Below are positions 44,441-53,852 of a stretch of DNA of 63,358 nt, one piece after another. Origin of the DNA: Sphingomonas sp. CFBP 8760 (GTDB lineage Bacteria > Pseudomonadota > Alphaproteobacteria > Sphingomonadales > Sphingomonadaceae). Made by a program: the position numbers and the translations under genes. Position 1 is the first letter of the stretch; every line of letters begins with the position of its first letter. The stretch covers positions 1 to 63,358 of the forward strand of contig NZ_JACYUG010000019.1 of NCBI RefSeq assembly GCF_014841615.1. Direction: 5' to 3'. Below the pieces are notes generated by a model, which ran no database searches, was not told the DNA's origin, and saw only the letters and a program-made list of their open reading frames with translations.

Positions 44441-46555
44441 ATGGACACCGTGACCGGACGCAACAACGCCGTCGATACCGACCGGACGGGCCGTCGCCGC
44501 CGGATCGCGCGCAACGTGGCGCTGGCCCTGCTGGGCTTGATCGCGGCGACATGGCTGGTCCTGTTCGTCACCAAGGGCCGGTTCCTGAAGGGATCGTTCG
44601 AGCGGATCGTCGGGTCGCTGACGCATCGCACGGTGGCGGTGGGGGGCGATTTCCAGCTCTATTTCGCGCCGTTTCGCATCAAGTTCGTCGCGGAGAAGCT
44701 GACGATCGCCAATCCCGGCTGGGCGACCCGGCCGCACCTGTTCTCCGCCGAGCGGATCGACACGCGGATCGCGCCGCTGTCGCTGCTGTTCGGCAAACGG
44801 CGCCTCTACACGCTCGACCTGACCGATGGCGCGGTCGATCTGGAATGGAACGCCGCGCACACCGCCAATAGCTGGACGTTCGGCGACAAGAAGGGCGGCG
44901 AGCCGCTGGCGTTTCCGCGGATCGACACGGCGACGGTGCGCGGCACCACGGTGCGCTATCTCGACCCACGGATGCAGTTGCTGGCGGACCTGGCGCTGGA
45001 CGACATCGTGTCGAACGACGCGCGGATCGGCAAGGCGGTGGGGGTGAAGGGCACCGGCCGCATCCGCAGCGCGCCGTTCACGCTGACCGCGCGGCTGCTG
45101 TCGCCGGACGCCACCGCGAATCGCGGGCGCAACGAACTGGTCGCGCGGATCAGGGCGGTCGGCAACACGATCGACGTGGCCGGCACCCTGCCCTCGATCG
45201 CCGATATCGAGAACGTGCCGCTGTCGGTCGCGGCGCGGGGGCGCAACCTCGCCGCCCTGCTGGGCATCATCGACGTCGCGATCCCCAATACCCGCACCTA
45301 TCGCCTGCGTGGACGGATGGTGAAGAACGGTGACGAATACCGCTTCACCAACCTGACCGGCATCGCCGGCAAGACCGACCTCGCCGGTCGGCTGACCGTC
45401 CTGAACGGCGATCGCATCCATCTCGATTCGGTGTTGACGACGAAGAGCCTCGACATCGTCGATGCCGCTCCGTTCATCGGCTACAATCCCGATATCGTCG
45501 AGACGCGCGGGGCGGTGGCCGCCGCCGCCGCGACCGGCGCGGCGCCGCAGCGCCTGCTGCCGGAAGCGGCCTTGCCGATCGAGACGATGCAGCGGTTCGA
45601 TGCCGACCTGAAATGGACGATCGGCGTGGTCCGGTCGCGCAACATCCCGATTGCCGATATCGACCTGACACTGGCCCTGAAGAACGGGCGGCTGGCGCTG
45701 TCGCCACTCAGTTTCGCGATGGCGCGTGGCAACGTCGCGTCGGACGTGGTCTTCGACACCCGCCAGCGGCCCAGTGCGGTCAGTTACGACATCCGCCTGG
45801 CGCCGACGCCGATGGGGCGGCTGCTGGCGGGCTATGGCCTGGTCGAATCGGGCACGACGGGGATGATCAAGGGCCGTATCCAGTTGGCCGGACGCGGCGA
45901 CAGCATTCATGATTCGCTGTCCACGTCGCGCGGACGCATCGCCTTCGTGATGCCGGCGGGTGCCTTGTCGGTGCGCAACGTCCAGCTGGCGGAACTGGAT
46001 ATCGGCACGTTCGCCCAGCGGATGTTCCAGGGGAAGCTGGACGAGCCGGTGCGGGTCAATTGCGGCCTCATCGCCTTTTCCGTCCGGCGCGGCGTCGCGG
46101 CGGCGGACCCGATCCTGTTCGATACGCGCAAGAACGTGATCGTCGGACGCGGTGGCTTCAGCTTCGGGACGGAAGCGGTCGATCTGGCGTTCCGCGCCGA
46201 TTCGAAGAAGATCAGCCTGTTCTCCGGCCAGTCCCCGGTCGGCATCGGCGGGTATTTCGCGGCGCCCGCGCTGAAGGTGATCTCACCCGAACTGGTGAGC
46301 CGGGCGGGTGCCGCGCTGGGGCTGGCACTGGTGGCGACGCCGCCAGCCGCCCTGCTCGCATTCGTCGATGTGGGCGATGCCAAGGCGGCAGCCTGTGGGC
46401 CGGTGCTGGCCGGGGCGACCGCAGCGGCACAGAAGACGATCAAGGGCGAAAAGCGCGACGACGTCGGCAACGGCACCACGGCGACAGCGGAAGACGGCAA
46501 GCTGGGCAGCGGCCAGCGCAAGCAACAGCGGAAGAAGTTTCTGGGGATATTCTGA
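44441..46555 (+). CDS. AsmA-family inner-membrane protein
   Basis: A 704-residue protein with one N-terminal membrane helix (residues about 27-45, NVALALLGLIAATWLVLFV) and a long periplasmic beta-rich body. VGGDFQLYFAPFRIKFVAEK and ADLKWTIGVVRSRNIPIADI are AsmA-like, and a C-terminal AsmA domain follows (LARGNVASDVVFDTR-like part, then RIAFVMPAGALSVRNVQLAEL). The family forms bridges that move phospholipid toward the outer membrane or affect porin assembly. ATG at 44441 is used; GTG at 44423 is an alternative. It is divergent from rpmI and convergent with an aldo/keto reductase gene. Confidence 0.88.
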   Translation: MDTVTGRNNAVDTDRTGRRRRIARNVALALLGLIAATWLVLFVTKGRFLKGSFERIVGSLTHRTVAVGGDFQLYFAPFRIKFVAEKLTIANPGWATRPHLFSAERIDTRIAPLSLLFGKRRLYTLDLTDGAVDLEWNAAHTANSWTFGDKKGGEPLAFPRIDTATVRGTTVRYLDPRMQLLADLALDDIVSNDARIGKAVGVKGTGRIRSAPFTLTARLLSPDATANRGRNELVARIRAVGNTIDVAGTLPSIADIENVPLSVAARGRNLAALLGIIDVAIPNTRTYRLRGRMVKNGDEYRFTNLTGIAGKTDLAGRLTVLNGDRIHLDSVLTTKSLDIVDAAPFIGYNPDIVETRGAVAAAAATGAAPQRLLPEAALPIETMQRFDADLKWTIGVVRSRNIPIADIDLTLALKNGRLALSPLSFAMARGNVASDVVFDTRQRPSAVSYDIRLAPTPMGRLLAGYGLVESGTTGMIKGRIQLAGRGDSIHDSLSTSRGRIAFVMPAGALSVRNVQLAELDIGTFAQRMFQGKLDEPVRVNCGLIAFSVRRGVAAADPILFDTRKNVIVGRGGFSFGTEAVDLAFRADSKKISLFSGQSPVGIGGYFAAPALKVISPELVSRAGAALGLALVATPPAALLAFVDVGDAKAAACGPVLAGATAAAQKTIKGEKRDDVGNGTTATAEDGKLGSGQRKQQRKKFLGIF

Positions 46556-46558
46556 TCT

Positions 46559-46586
46559 ACCCCCCGTTCCGTTCGGAACGGGGGGT
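46559..46586. terminator. bidirectional terminator hairpin
   Basis: A perfect 12-bp stem ACCCCCCGTTCC / GGAACGGGGGGT with a GTTC loop sits between the convergent AsmA-like and aldo/keto reductase genes. It lacks a long T tract but is strong and symmetrical. Confidence 0.75.
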
Positions 46587-46603
46587 GATGGAATATTCGC
46601 CGG

Positions 46604-47398
46604 TTACATCGACCGCGGATCGGGGCCGAGACGGCCATCGTCGCGGTCGAGCGCGTCGATCCGGGCGATATCCTCCTCGCTCAGGACGAGATCGAGCGCG
46701 GCAAGATTGTCGCTCAGATGCTCCGCGCTCGACGCCTTGGGGATTACCGACAGGCCATGGGCCAGATGCCAGGCCAGCACGACCTGGGCGGCGCTGCGGT
46801 GATGGCGATCCGCGATGGCGGCGATGGCGGGGTCGGCCAGCAGGTCCTTGCCCTGTCCGATCGGACTCCAGCTCTGCGTCACGATGCCGTGCGCCTCGTG
46901 GAAGGCACGGGCTTCGCGTTGCTGGAAATGCGGATGGAGTTCGATCTGGTTGACGGCGGGGGTGACGCCGGTGGCGCCGATGATCGCCTCCAGATGCTCG
47001 GGCAGGAAGTTGGACACGCCGATCGAGCGGGTCTTGCCCGCCTCGCGCAGCCGGACCAGCGCCTGCCATGCCTCGACATAATCGTCGGCGGCGGGCACCG
47101 GCCAGTGGATCAGGTAAAGATCGACGGCATCGCGCCCGAGCAACGCGAGGCTTTCGTCCAGCGCCGCTTCCGCATCGCGGTGGCGATCGTTCCATAATTT
47201 CGTGGTGACGAAGGCATCGTCGCCTTTCAGCCCGTCGCCCACGCCGCGTTCGTTGCCATAGATGGCAGCGGTATCGACCAGCCGGAAACCGAGATCGAGC
47301 CCGCGTCGCACGATCAGCGCGGCTTGGGGATCGGGGATTTGCCACGTGCCCATGCCCAGCTGGGGGATGGTGTGGCCGTCGTTCAGGGTGATATCCAT
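46604..47398 (-). CDS. aldo/keto reductase (2,5-diketo-D-gluconate reductase type)
   Basis: A 264-residue NADPH-dependent reductase of the Dkg group. It has MDITLNDGHTIPQLGMGTW at the start, the tetrad Asp and Tyr in LVDTAAIYGNE, Lys in FVTTKLWNDRH and His in LYLIHWPVP, and the cofactor site VIPKASSAEHLSDNLA. Likely substrates are aldehydes or alpha-keto compounds. ATG at 47398 is the family start. It is divergent from the DedA gene with 74 bp between. Confidence 0.93.
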   Translation of the reverse strand: MDITLNDGHTIPQLGMGTWQIPDPQAALIVRRGLDLGFRLVDTAAIYGNERGVGDGLKGDDAFVTTKLWNDRHRDAEAALDESLALLGRDAVDLYLIHWPVPAADDYVEAWQALVRLREAGKTRSIGVSNFLPEHLEAIIGATGVTPAVNQIELHPHFQQREARAFHEAHGIVTQSWSPIGQGKDLLADPAIAAIADRHHRSAAQVVLAWHLAHGLSVIPKASSAEHLSDNLAALDLVLSEEDIARIDALDRDDGRLGPDPRSM

Positions 47399-47472
47399 GC
47401 CCCACCCAACCGCCATCGGCGGGCGGCGGTTCCGATTGACCGGCGGGGCCGCATCGGCCAAGCCCCGCGCCC

Positions 47473-48108
47473 ATGTTCGAAAAGATCATCGCCACGCTCG
47501 CCGGCTTCACGATCTGGGTAATCTCGTCCGGGGGCTATGTCGGCATCGCGCTGCTGATGGCGATCGAAAGCGCCTGCATCCCGCTGCCGTCGGAAATCAT
47601 CATGCCCTTTGCGGGGTATCTGGTATCGACCGGGCGGTTCGACCTGTTCCTGGCGGCGACGGCGGGGGCGCTGGGGTGCAATCTCGGCTCGATCGTCGCC
47701 TATGAGGTGGGCAAGCGCGGCGGCCGGCCGATGGCGGAGCGATGGGGCCGGTATCTGCTGATCGGCGCGGACGAACTGGACGCGGCCGACCGGTTCTTCG
47801 CGCGCTGGGGCAATCTGGCGGTGCTGGTCGGGCGGCTGCTGCCGGTGATCCGCACCTTCATCGCGTTTCCCGCCGGCGTGGCGCGGATGCCGCTGGTGCC
47901 GTTCCACCTCTATACCTTCATCGGATCATGGCCGTTCTGCCTCGCGCTTGCCTGGGTGGGCATGAAGCTGGGCGACCAGTGGAACAGCGATCCGCGGCTG
48001 AAGGCGGCGTTCCACCAGGCCGATCTGGCGATCGGGCTGGTGCTGGTAGCGTTGATCGGCCTGTACGTCTGGCACCGCGTGCGCGGGATCAGGAAGAACC
48101 GCGCCTGA
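47473..48108 (+). CDS. DedA-family membrane protein
   Basis: A 211-residue inner-membrane protein, part of the SNARE-associated/VTT family now seen as lipid flippases or scramblases. It has LMAIESACIPLPSEIIMPFAGYL, VAYEVGKRGGRPMAERWG, then GRLLPVIRTFIAFPAGVARM and further helices. These match the UptA/DedA core. Its 3' end overlaps the convergent polytopic protein gene by 20 nt. Confidence 0.92.
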   Translation: MFEKIIATLAGFTIWVISSGGYVGIALLMAIESACIPLPSEIIMPFAGYLVSTGRFDLFLAATAGALGCNLGSIVAYEVGKRGGRPMAERWGRYLLIGADELDAADRFFARWGNLAVLVGRLLPVIRTFIAFPAGVARMPLVPFHLYTFIGSWPFCLALAWVGMKLGDQWNSDPRLKAAFHQADLAIGLVLVALIGLYVWHRVRGIRKNRA

Positions 48109-49513
48109 CTTCCTGCCGGCGGACCTGCGCGATCAGCATCGCCAGCAAGGGCAGCGCGAGGCCGAGATAGAGCCACAATCCATGCCATGTCGTCCATCCC
48201 CACCAGTCGCTGGGGATGGTGCGCAGATCGCCATGCCGGAAACGCAGGTCGTACACCGCGCTCCATAGCGGGAAACGGTATTCAGGTGGCGCGAAGATCT
48301 CCGCCGCCGCGATCATCAGGTTGATCGCCATCGACAGGCCGAGCAGCCCGGCGGTCGCGATCCGCTGCCACCCATGGCGCAGGCTCGACCAGAACGGCGC
48401 GAGGCCAAGCGCGAACAGCCCCGCCATCGCCATCGCGTGGCGTGGCCCGGTGGCGTTGCCTCCGTCCCAATAGACATAGGCGGCGTTGACGAGCAGCCCG
48501 ATCGCAACCACCGCGATGGCGACAAGCCCGATGCCTTTGCTCCGCCGGTCCTCGGCCAGCGAAGCGAGGCCGGGCACCGCCAGCACCAGTATCGGTGCGA
48601 CCCAGACCAGACCGCGTCGATCGCCGAACACGATCTCGAACAGGACGGACAGGCGCGGCACGCCCAGCCCGAACAAGCCCTGCTGCATCCCCTCGAATCC
48701 CTGCACCCCGGCATAGCCGATGCGGAACGGCGTGCCGAACGCGATCAGGTTATAGGCAAGCAGCGGCATCAGCCCCGCGATCCCACCCGCCGCCGCCAGC
48801 CCGAGCAGGCGCACCCGATCGGGATGCCCCCGCAATCGCCACACGGCCCACAGGGCGATGGCGCTGCCGGCCAGCACCGCCTGATATTCCACCACCACGG
48901 CATAGCCCAGTGCCGCCCCGCCGAGCAGCGCCGGAACCCCACGCCCCCGTGCCGCCGCGCGGGCCAGCGCCCACACCGCGATCACGAACAGCGCCGCCAC
49001 GGCGGCATGACCCATGATCGTCGTCGACAGCCCCCAGATCGGCGACCCCAGCGCATAACCGAGCGCGGCGACCAGCCCCGCCGCCGCACGGCCGGTCAAC
49101 GCCAGCCCGAGATCGTAGAGCAGCACCGCCGCGATCGCGGTGAGCAACGCCGGTCCGGTGATCGCGGCCAGCCGCAACCGCCATTTCAGGAACCGGTCGA
49201 GCCGGGTATCACCGACCGACCTGACGATACCCGTCGCCCGATCGCCCGTCACCGCATCCGCCAGCGCCACGGCGGGAAGCGCCAGCAGCGTCATGCCCGG
49301 CGCCTTGTCCAGATAGACATGGCCATCGAACACCGCCTTGTCGATCGTCAGCGGCGCCCAGTGGTCGATACGCGCATCGCCCCGCTCGACCAGTTCGATC
49401 GCGGCGAACAGGCGGGTGGCGTTGTTGGGGTTACCCTCCCACGAACCGAACCAGCCGGTGGATAGCCAGACGAGCACGAACAGGAGGAGCGGGATCGATC
49501 GGGCGGGGGTCAC
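48089..49513 (-). CDS. polytopic membrane protein, GT-C glycosyltransferase-like
   Basis: A 474-residue protein with 10 or more transmembrane segments. A large first periplasmic loop lies at about residues 25-85 with GDARIDHWAPL and DGHVYLDKAPGMTL, the latter similar to the loop of membrane sugar transferases that use lipid-linked donors. The rest is hydrophobic and without clear motifs. GT-C topology is therefore likely but the donor and acceptor are unknown. The start is GTG at 49513. It is convergent with the DedA gene and overlaps it by 20 nt. Confidence 0.6.
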   Translation of the reverse strand: MTPARSIPLLLFVLVWLSTGWFGSWEGNPNNATRLFAAIELVERGDARIDHWAPLTIDKAVFDGHVYLDKAPGMTLLALPAVALADAVTGDRATGIVRSVGDTRLDRFLKWRLRLAAITGPALLTAIAAVLLYDLGLALTGRAAAGLVAALGYALGSPIWGLSTTIMGHAAVAALFVIAVWALARAAARGRGVPALLGGAALGYAVVVEYQAVLAGSAIALWAVWRLRGHPDRVRLLGLAAAGGIAGLMPLLAYNLIAFGTPFRIGYAGVQGFEGMQQGLFGLGVPRLSVLFEIVFGDRRGLVWVAPILVLAVPGLASLAEDRRSKGIGLVAIAVVAIGLLVNAAYVYWDGGNATGPRHAMAMAGLFALGLAPFWSSLRHGWQRIATAGLLGLSMAINLMIAAAEIFAPPEYRFPLWSAVYDLRFRHGDLRTIPSDWWGWTTWHGLWLYLGLALPLLAMLIAQVRRQEVRRGSS

Positions 49514-49709
49514 GAGCGCAGGTCATGCCCCGCCGGCGGGGCGTTGCCAATGTCGTGCCCACGAATTTTCGATCGACCGCGATCGATTGCCCCCGGCATC
49601 CATGCCATCCTTTGGGATCATGACGATCGTCGGCGATCATATCCTCGCATGGCCGGGGCGGTGTCGTGTACGAGGCATAGATGAGCATAAAGAGCGCCGG
49701 GATATTCTG

Positions 49710-50195
49710 ATGCACCCCGCCACCCGGCTGATGATACCCGCCCTGCTCTTGGCGGCCTGCCATGGAGCGGAAGGCATAACGCGAAGCGCGGATGCCATCA
49801 TCGGCGATGTCGTCGTGACCGTCGCGATCCCGGACGGTCTGGAAGCAGGCGGCATTCCCGGCGGCCTGACGATACGCCGTCCAAGGGCGGAACAGACCCG
49901 CCGCCCGTCCGAGTTGACGCTGACCGCAGCGGGCGGCGTATCGCCGATCCCGCTGGACCGGGCGCATGGCACCGGCGCGGCCGCGATCCGCTATGGCCTG
50001 AAGCGGGAGGCCGGCGGGTCCGGCGGCGATGCGGTGACCCTGATCGCGGAGCGGCGTTGCGGCATGTTGCCGCTCAGGCTGCGCCTCGACACCCAGGTCG
50101 AGGAAAATGGCACGGTCGATCCGGCCCCGGTACTGGCGATGCTGGCCAGCGCGCGATGCTCACCGTCCGCCGGTAGGATGTCCGGGGCGGGGTAA
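49710..50195 (+). CDS. putative lipoprotein, unknown function
   Basis: A 161-residue predicted lipoprotein: MHPATRLMIPALLLAACHGA provides a short signal peptide and an LLAAC lipobox with Cys17. The mature part is beta-rich, with TIRRPRAEQTRRPSELTLTA and two cysteines near residues 114 and 152. I recognise no family. ATG at 49710 is the best start. It is divergent from the GT-C-like gene with a 196-bp gap and is convergent with the next exported-protein gene, 6 nt away. Confidence 0.65.
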   Translation: MHPATRLMIPALLLAACHGAEGITRSADAIIGDVVVTVAIPDGLEAGGIPGGLTIRRPRAEQTRRPSELTLTAAGGVSPIPLDRAHGTGAAAIRYGLKREAGGSGGDAVTLIAERRCGMLPLRLRLDTQVEENGTVDPAPVLAMLASARCSPSAGRMSGAG

Positions 50196-50201
50196 CCGCC
50201 C
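50185..50201. terminator. terminator-like hairpin between convergent genes
   Basis: GGGCGG/CCGCCC with a GGTAA loop spans the lipoprotein stop codon and abuts the end of the minus-strand gene. A CTTAC follows. It may serve both strands; evidence is modest. Confidence 0.35.
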
Positions 50202-50693
50202 TTACGGTATGGCGCGCTCGTCCGCCTGACGCGCCTTGCGTTCGGCGCGGGCCGCGCGGGCCTGTTGCGCGAAGCAGCCGGTGGCGCCGCCCGCCCCGAC
50301 CGTCGAGCAACTGCCGATCGTGTTGACGCCGCTGCCGGTGTCCATCACGCCCTGCGCACGGGCGGCCCAGCTCTGGTTCTGGGGCGTGACCTCGAAATTG
50401 CGCAGCTCCTTGGGGACGCGGAACTGTTCTTCGGCGGAACGGCGTTCGCACACCACGATCTCGTCACCGTCGTTGTTGGTCGGGCAACGCTCGTTGCCGT
50501 AGAGGACGAGAACGCCATTCACCGGCGCGCCGCGCCCGGTGCCCGACTGCTGCTGCACCGGACGCGGGCGCTCCGCCCCCGGCAGCGCCGCCTGTGCCGA
50601 CACGGTCTGCACGCCAGGTGTCGCCGTCTGGGCCGCCAGCGGACCGGGCAAGGCCACGGCCAGCAACAGGGTGAACGCCATCCTCATCGTCAT
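50202..50693 (-). CDS. exported protein, unknown function
   Basis: A 163-residue exported protein. The signal peptide covers about residues 1-22 (FTLLLAVALPGPLAAQ). It is followed by a low-complexity stretch, then GVLVLYGNERCPTNNDGDEIVVCERRSAEEQFRVP, a Cys-pair segment commonly seen in sphingomonad secreted proteins. A second pair, GSCSTVG and GCFAQ, ends it. No family is assigned. It starts at ATG 50693 (50687 possible) with AGGGGAG upstream, and follows the coq7 stop by 17 nt. Confidence 0.7.
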   Translation of the reverse strand: MTMRMAFTLLLAVALPGPLAAQTATPGVQTVSAQAALPGAERPRPVQQQSGTGRGAPVNGVLVLYGNERCPTNNDGDEIVVCERRSAEEQFRVPKELRNFEVTPQNQSWAARAQGVMDTGSGVNTIGSCSTVGAGGATGCFAQQARAARAERKARQADERAIP

Positions 50694-50710
50694 CACTCCC
50701 CTAAACTCCG

Positions 50711-51247
50711 TCAAATCCGCTTGGCGGCGGCGATGGCGACCTTGCACCCCAGCCGGATCACGCCGCTCAGGATCGGATAGCCGAACGCATTCTCCGCTCC
50801 TGCCGCCAGTGCGTGGTCGCGGTGTTCCAGTTCCTCGGCCTGAAAATCGGCGATCGCCTCGGTCAGTTCGGGATCGCTGTCGCCCAGATCGACCAGCTGC
50901 TGGGCGTAATGCTTGTCGATCTCCGTCTCGACCGCGGCGGTGCAGGCCATCGCCGCATCGGGACCAAGGGCGGCGGTGGCCGCGCCCAGCGCGAAACCGG
51001 CGACTTTCCACAGCGGCTGGAACAGCGTCGGCCGCACGCCCCGCTCCACGATCATCCGGTCGAAGAACGCACGGTGGAGTTCCTCCTGCGCGGCCATGTG
51101 GTGGATCGCGCGCGAGGCGGGATGCCGGTCGCCCAGCACCGCCAGTTGCCCCGCATAGATTCGGATCGCACCATATTCACCAGCCTGATCGACGCGGATC
51201 ATCGCATCGGTGGCCTCGCGCCGGTCACCGGGTTTCCAGCCGCTCAT
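50711..51247 (-). CDS. coq7: demethoxyubiquinone hydroxylase COQ7
   Basis: Di-iron monooxygenase that adds the last hydroxyl group in ubiquinone synthesis; membrane-associated, 178 residues. The two ExxH-type ligand sets are visible: RVDQAGEYGAIRIYAG, AAQEELHRAFF, AVETEIDKHYAQQL and FQAEELEHRDHALAAGAEN. The start overlaps the dsbB stop at ATGA, so the two are coupled. It belongs to the long minus-strand series from proA. Confidence 0.95.
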   Translation of the reverse strand: MSGWKPGDRREATDAMIRVDQAGEYGAIRIYAGQLAVLGDRHPASRAIHHMAAQEELHRAFFDRMIVERGVRPTLFQPLWKVAGFALGAATAALGPDAAMACTAAVETEIDKHYAQQLVDLGDSDPELTEAIADFQAEELEHRDHALAAGAENAFGYPILSGVIRLGCKVAIAAAKRI

Positions 51248-51729
51248 CGTGTCGCCTTTCGCATCATCAGCACCAAGATGGTGACGGCCCCGCCCAAGGA
51301 TAAGATGGCATTGAACCCGGCCAGCGAGATGCCCGCCAGCGTCCACGGCGCGCGGTCGCACCGGATCAGGGGCGCGCGCATAATCGCGGCCAGTCGCTCC
51401 GACGGGTCGAGCCCGGTGAAGTCGATCGTCGAGGTGCAGGCGGTGAAACCCGGCCACCAGCCATATTCGACCCCGGCATGGGCGACCCCGATCGCGCCCG
51501 ACACCCCGATCGCCAGCGCGGCGAGCACGACCAGCCCGCTCCGCTCCCGCCCCGCCGGCACGAAGAAACCCAGCCCGGCCAGCGCCACGGCGGCATAATG
51601 CGGCCAACGCTGCCAGTGGCACATCTCGCACGGGTACAGCCCGCCCAGCAATTGCGCCCCCCACACCCCCGCCAGCAAGGCGACGGGCAGCAGGAAGGCG
51701 ATCAGATGGGCAGCAGACGGCCGGGTCAT
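51244..51729 (-). CDS. disulfide bond formation protein DsbB
   Basis: A 161-residue four-helix inner-membrane oxidoreductase that reoxidises periplasmic DsbA with quinone. The first pair is CEMC in GGLYPCEMCHWQRWPH near residue 34, and the second periplasmic loop has FTACTSTIDF and IRCDRAPW. The last helix ends at RKATR. It lies 4 nt after the S41 protease gene and overlaps coq7 by 4 nt; quinone use links it to coq7. Confidence 0.92.
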   Translation of the reverse strand: MTRPSAAHLIAFLLPVALLAGVWGAQLLGGLYPCEMCHWQRWPHYAAVALAGLGFFVPAGRERSGLVVLAALAIGVSGAIGVAHAGVEYGWWPGFTACTSTIDFTGLDPSERLAAIMRAPLIRCDRAPWTLAGISLAGFNAILSLGGAVTILVLMMRKATR

Positions 51730-51733
51730 GTGC

Positions 51734-53080
51734 TTACTTGGCGACCGGCTTCACCACCGGCCTCGTCGCGGCGGCGACCTGGGCCGGGCCACCGAGCCGG
51801 GCCACCGTCTTGAGCGCGTAGTTGAGCTGGAAGTCCTCGACGCCCTGCTTCTTCAGGCCATCGGCCGTGGCGGTGAAGCGGGGGTCTTCCTTGCTGTCCT
51901 CCTCCAGCGCGCCGTTATCCAGCTTGGCCTCGTTGAGCAGGTGGCGGCGCAGATCAGCCTCGCGCACCACCGGCCGATCCTTGTAATCGGGATCGGACAG
52001 CTGCGGCACGCGGATGTCGGGTTCGATGCCACCTTCCTGCACCGAATGGCCGGAGGGGGTGTAATAGCGCGCGGTGGTGATCTTCAGCGCGCGCTGCGGC
52101 CCCAGTTCGATCACCGACTGGACCGATCCCTTGCCGAAGCTGCGCTCGCCCATCACCACCGCGCGGTGATGGTCCTGCAAGGCGCCCGCGACGATCTCCG
52201 ACGCAGACGCCGTGCCGGCATCGGTCAGCACCACGACCGGCAACCCCTTGGCCGCATCGCCGGGGAACATGCTTTCGGCATAATAACGGTCGATGTCGTT
52301 CCCGCGCCCGCGCTGCGACACGATCTCGCCCCGCTCCAGGAACAGGTCGGACACCGCGATCGCCTCCTGCAACAGGCCGCCGCCATTGTTGCGCAGGTCG
52401 ACGACATAGCCGAGCGGCGCATGGCCCAGCGATTGCCGGATCGCGGCGATCGCGGCGCGTGTCTCGGTACCGGTATCCTTGGAGAAGGTGTTGATGTTGA
52501 TGTAGCCGACGTCGCCGCGCACTTCCCACTTCACCGGTTTCTGCACGATGCGTTCGCGCACCATCGTCACGTCGATCGGCTTGTCCCGGCCCGCGCGGAC
52601 CAGCGACAGCGTGATCTTGCTGCCGGGCGCGCCGCGCATCTTGGTCACCGCCTGATCCAGTGTCAGGCCATAGGCGAGTTCGCCGTTGATGCGCAGGATC
52701 AGGTCGCCCGCCTTGACCCCCGCACGGTCGCCGGGCGCATCCTCCTGCGGCGCGATCACCTTCACCGCGCCATCGTCCATCCCCACCGTCAGACCCAGGC
52801 CGCCATAGGCACCGTCGGTCATGATCCGCAGATTGTCGTACTCGATCCCGGTCTCGTACACCGAATGCGGATCCAGCGAGGCGAGCATCCCGTCGATCGC
52901 GCCCTTTATCAGGGTCTTGTCATCGACCTTGTCGACATAGTTCGACTTGATCCGCTGGAACACGTCGAGGAACTGATCGAATTCGCGATAGGTATCGGTA
53001 TCCGCCGCCGCCATCGCCGCAGGTGGAATGACGGCAAGCGCCGCAACGATCGCAGTGGCGGTAAGAAGCGGACGACGCAT
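51734..53080 (-). CDS. S41-family carboxy-terminal processing protease (CtpA-like)
   Basis: A 448-residue periplasmic serine protease. Signal peptide at residues 1-25 (ending AMAA), a PDZ domain around residues 80-170 (GLGLTVGMDDGAVKVIAPQE), and the catalytic region TASASEIVAGAL with Ser, then GERSFGKGSVQ with the catalytic Lys. Downstream EGGIEPDIRVP is typical. It processes or degrades envelope proteins and often partners EnvC-type amidase activators. ATG at 53080 begins the signal peptide. Confidence 0.95.
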   Translation of the reverse strand: MRRPLLTATAIVAALAVIPPAAMAAADTDTYREFDQFLDVFQRIKSNYVDKVDDKTLIKGAIDGMLASLDPHSVYETGIEYDNLRIMTDGAYGGLGLTVGMDDGAVKVIAPQEDAPGDRAGVKAGDLILRINGELAYGLTLDQAVTKMRGAPGSKITLSLVRAGRDKPIDVTMVRERIVQKPVKWEVRGDVGYININTFSKDTGTETRAAIAAIRQSLGHAPLGYVVDLRNNGGGLLQEAIAVSDLFLERGEIVSQRGRGNDIDRYYAESMFPGDAAKGLPVVVLTDAGTASASEIVAGALQDHHRAVVMGERSFGKGSVQSVIELGPQRALKITTARYYTPSGHSVQEGGIEPDIRVPQLSDPDYKDRPVVREADLRRHLLNEAKLDNGALEEDSKEDPRFTATADGLKKQGVEDFQLNYALKTVARLGGPAQVAAATRPVVKPVAK

Positions 53081-53183
53081 CGGAAAACCCTGACGGCAAA
53101 ACGGCAATCCCGCCATCGTAGCGGCAATCCCGCCCCCGTCAAAGCGCGCTGATCGTGAACCGCGGCTTAAACGGGGTGAAGGA

Positions 53184-53852
53184 TCAGTGGATCAGCGCCG
53201 CTGCATCGACCGGCTCCCCCCGACGGCGCAGTTCGACGGTGACGTGCGGCCGGTCGCCCCGGCGCGCGCTGCCGATCACCGCTCCGCCACTCACCCGCCT
53301 GCCCGGCCGCACCGCCAGCGTGCCGAGCCCGGTCAGCACGCTGGTCCACCCCGCGCCGTGATCGACGATCACCGTGCCGCCATAGCCGCGAAACGCCTGC
53401 GCATAGCGGACGATGCCCCCTGCGGGCGCCACCACCGGCGACCCCGGCGCCACCGCGAAGGTCAGGCCGCGTGATCGCACCCCCGCCTCCGACAGGGTAC
53501 CGAAGCCGGTGACGAGCCGCCCCGTCACCGGCAGGCGATAGGCCGAAGCGGCACGATCATCCTGTCTGGCATCCGAAGGCTTCGTCAGGCTGCGATGACG
53601 AAGCCGGGCAAGGCGGGATGCCAGTTCGGGCCGCAATCCGGCCAGTACAGCGCGCAGATGGATCAGGTCGTTGATCGATCCCGGCTGGACCAGCGTGGCG
53701 ATCACGGGCGGGCGCCCCACCGCTTGCATGACGGCCAGCAGCCTTGCGATCGCCACCGTGTCGGGCCGGTCGACCGGCATCGGCGAGGCAGCGGGCAGGC
53801 TGGCACCGCACAGCAGCGCCATCGCCACGACACCGATCGCCCGCGCCTTCAT
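53184..53852 (-). CDS. EnvC-like murein hydrolase activator (degenerate LytM/M23)
   Basis: A 222-residue exported protein with a signal peptide (residues 1-23) and a C-terminal LytM-fold domain from about residue 105: LVTGFGTLSEAGVRSRGLTF, VVAPAGGIVRYAQAFRGYGG and VIVDHGAGWTSVLTGLG. The H-x3-D zinc ligands of active M23 enzymes are replaced (SRGLTF where HxGxD is expected), so it should be an amidase activator. The coiled-coil region typical of EnvC is reduced to about 60 residues. It overlaps the rlmH stop at ATGA and precedes the S41 protease gene. Confidence 0.85.
   Translation of the reverse strand: MKARAIGVVAMALLCGASLPAASPMPVDRPDTVAIARLLAVMQAVGRPPVIATLVQPGSINDLIHLRAVLAGLRPELASRLARLRHRSLTKPSDARQDDRAASAYRLPVTGRLVTGFGTLSEAGVRSRGLTFAVAPGSPVVAPAGGIVRYAQAFRGYGGTVIVDHGAGWTSVLTGLGTLAVRPGRRVSGGAVIGSARRGDRPHVTVELRRRGEPVDAAALIH

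Noticed and set aside
49569..49586. TCGATCG-N4-CGATCGA dyad in the gap between the GT-C-like and lipoprotein genes
   Set aside because: CGATCG words are very common in this genome, so a 7-bp dyad of them is weak evidence for an operator.
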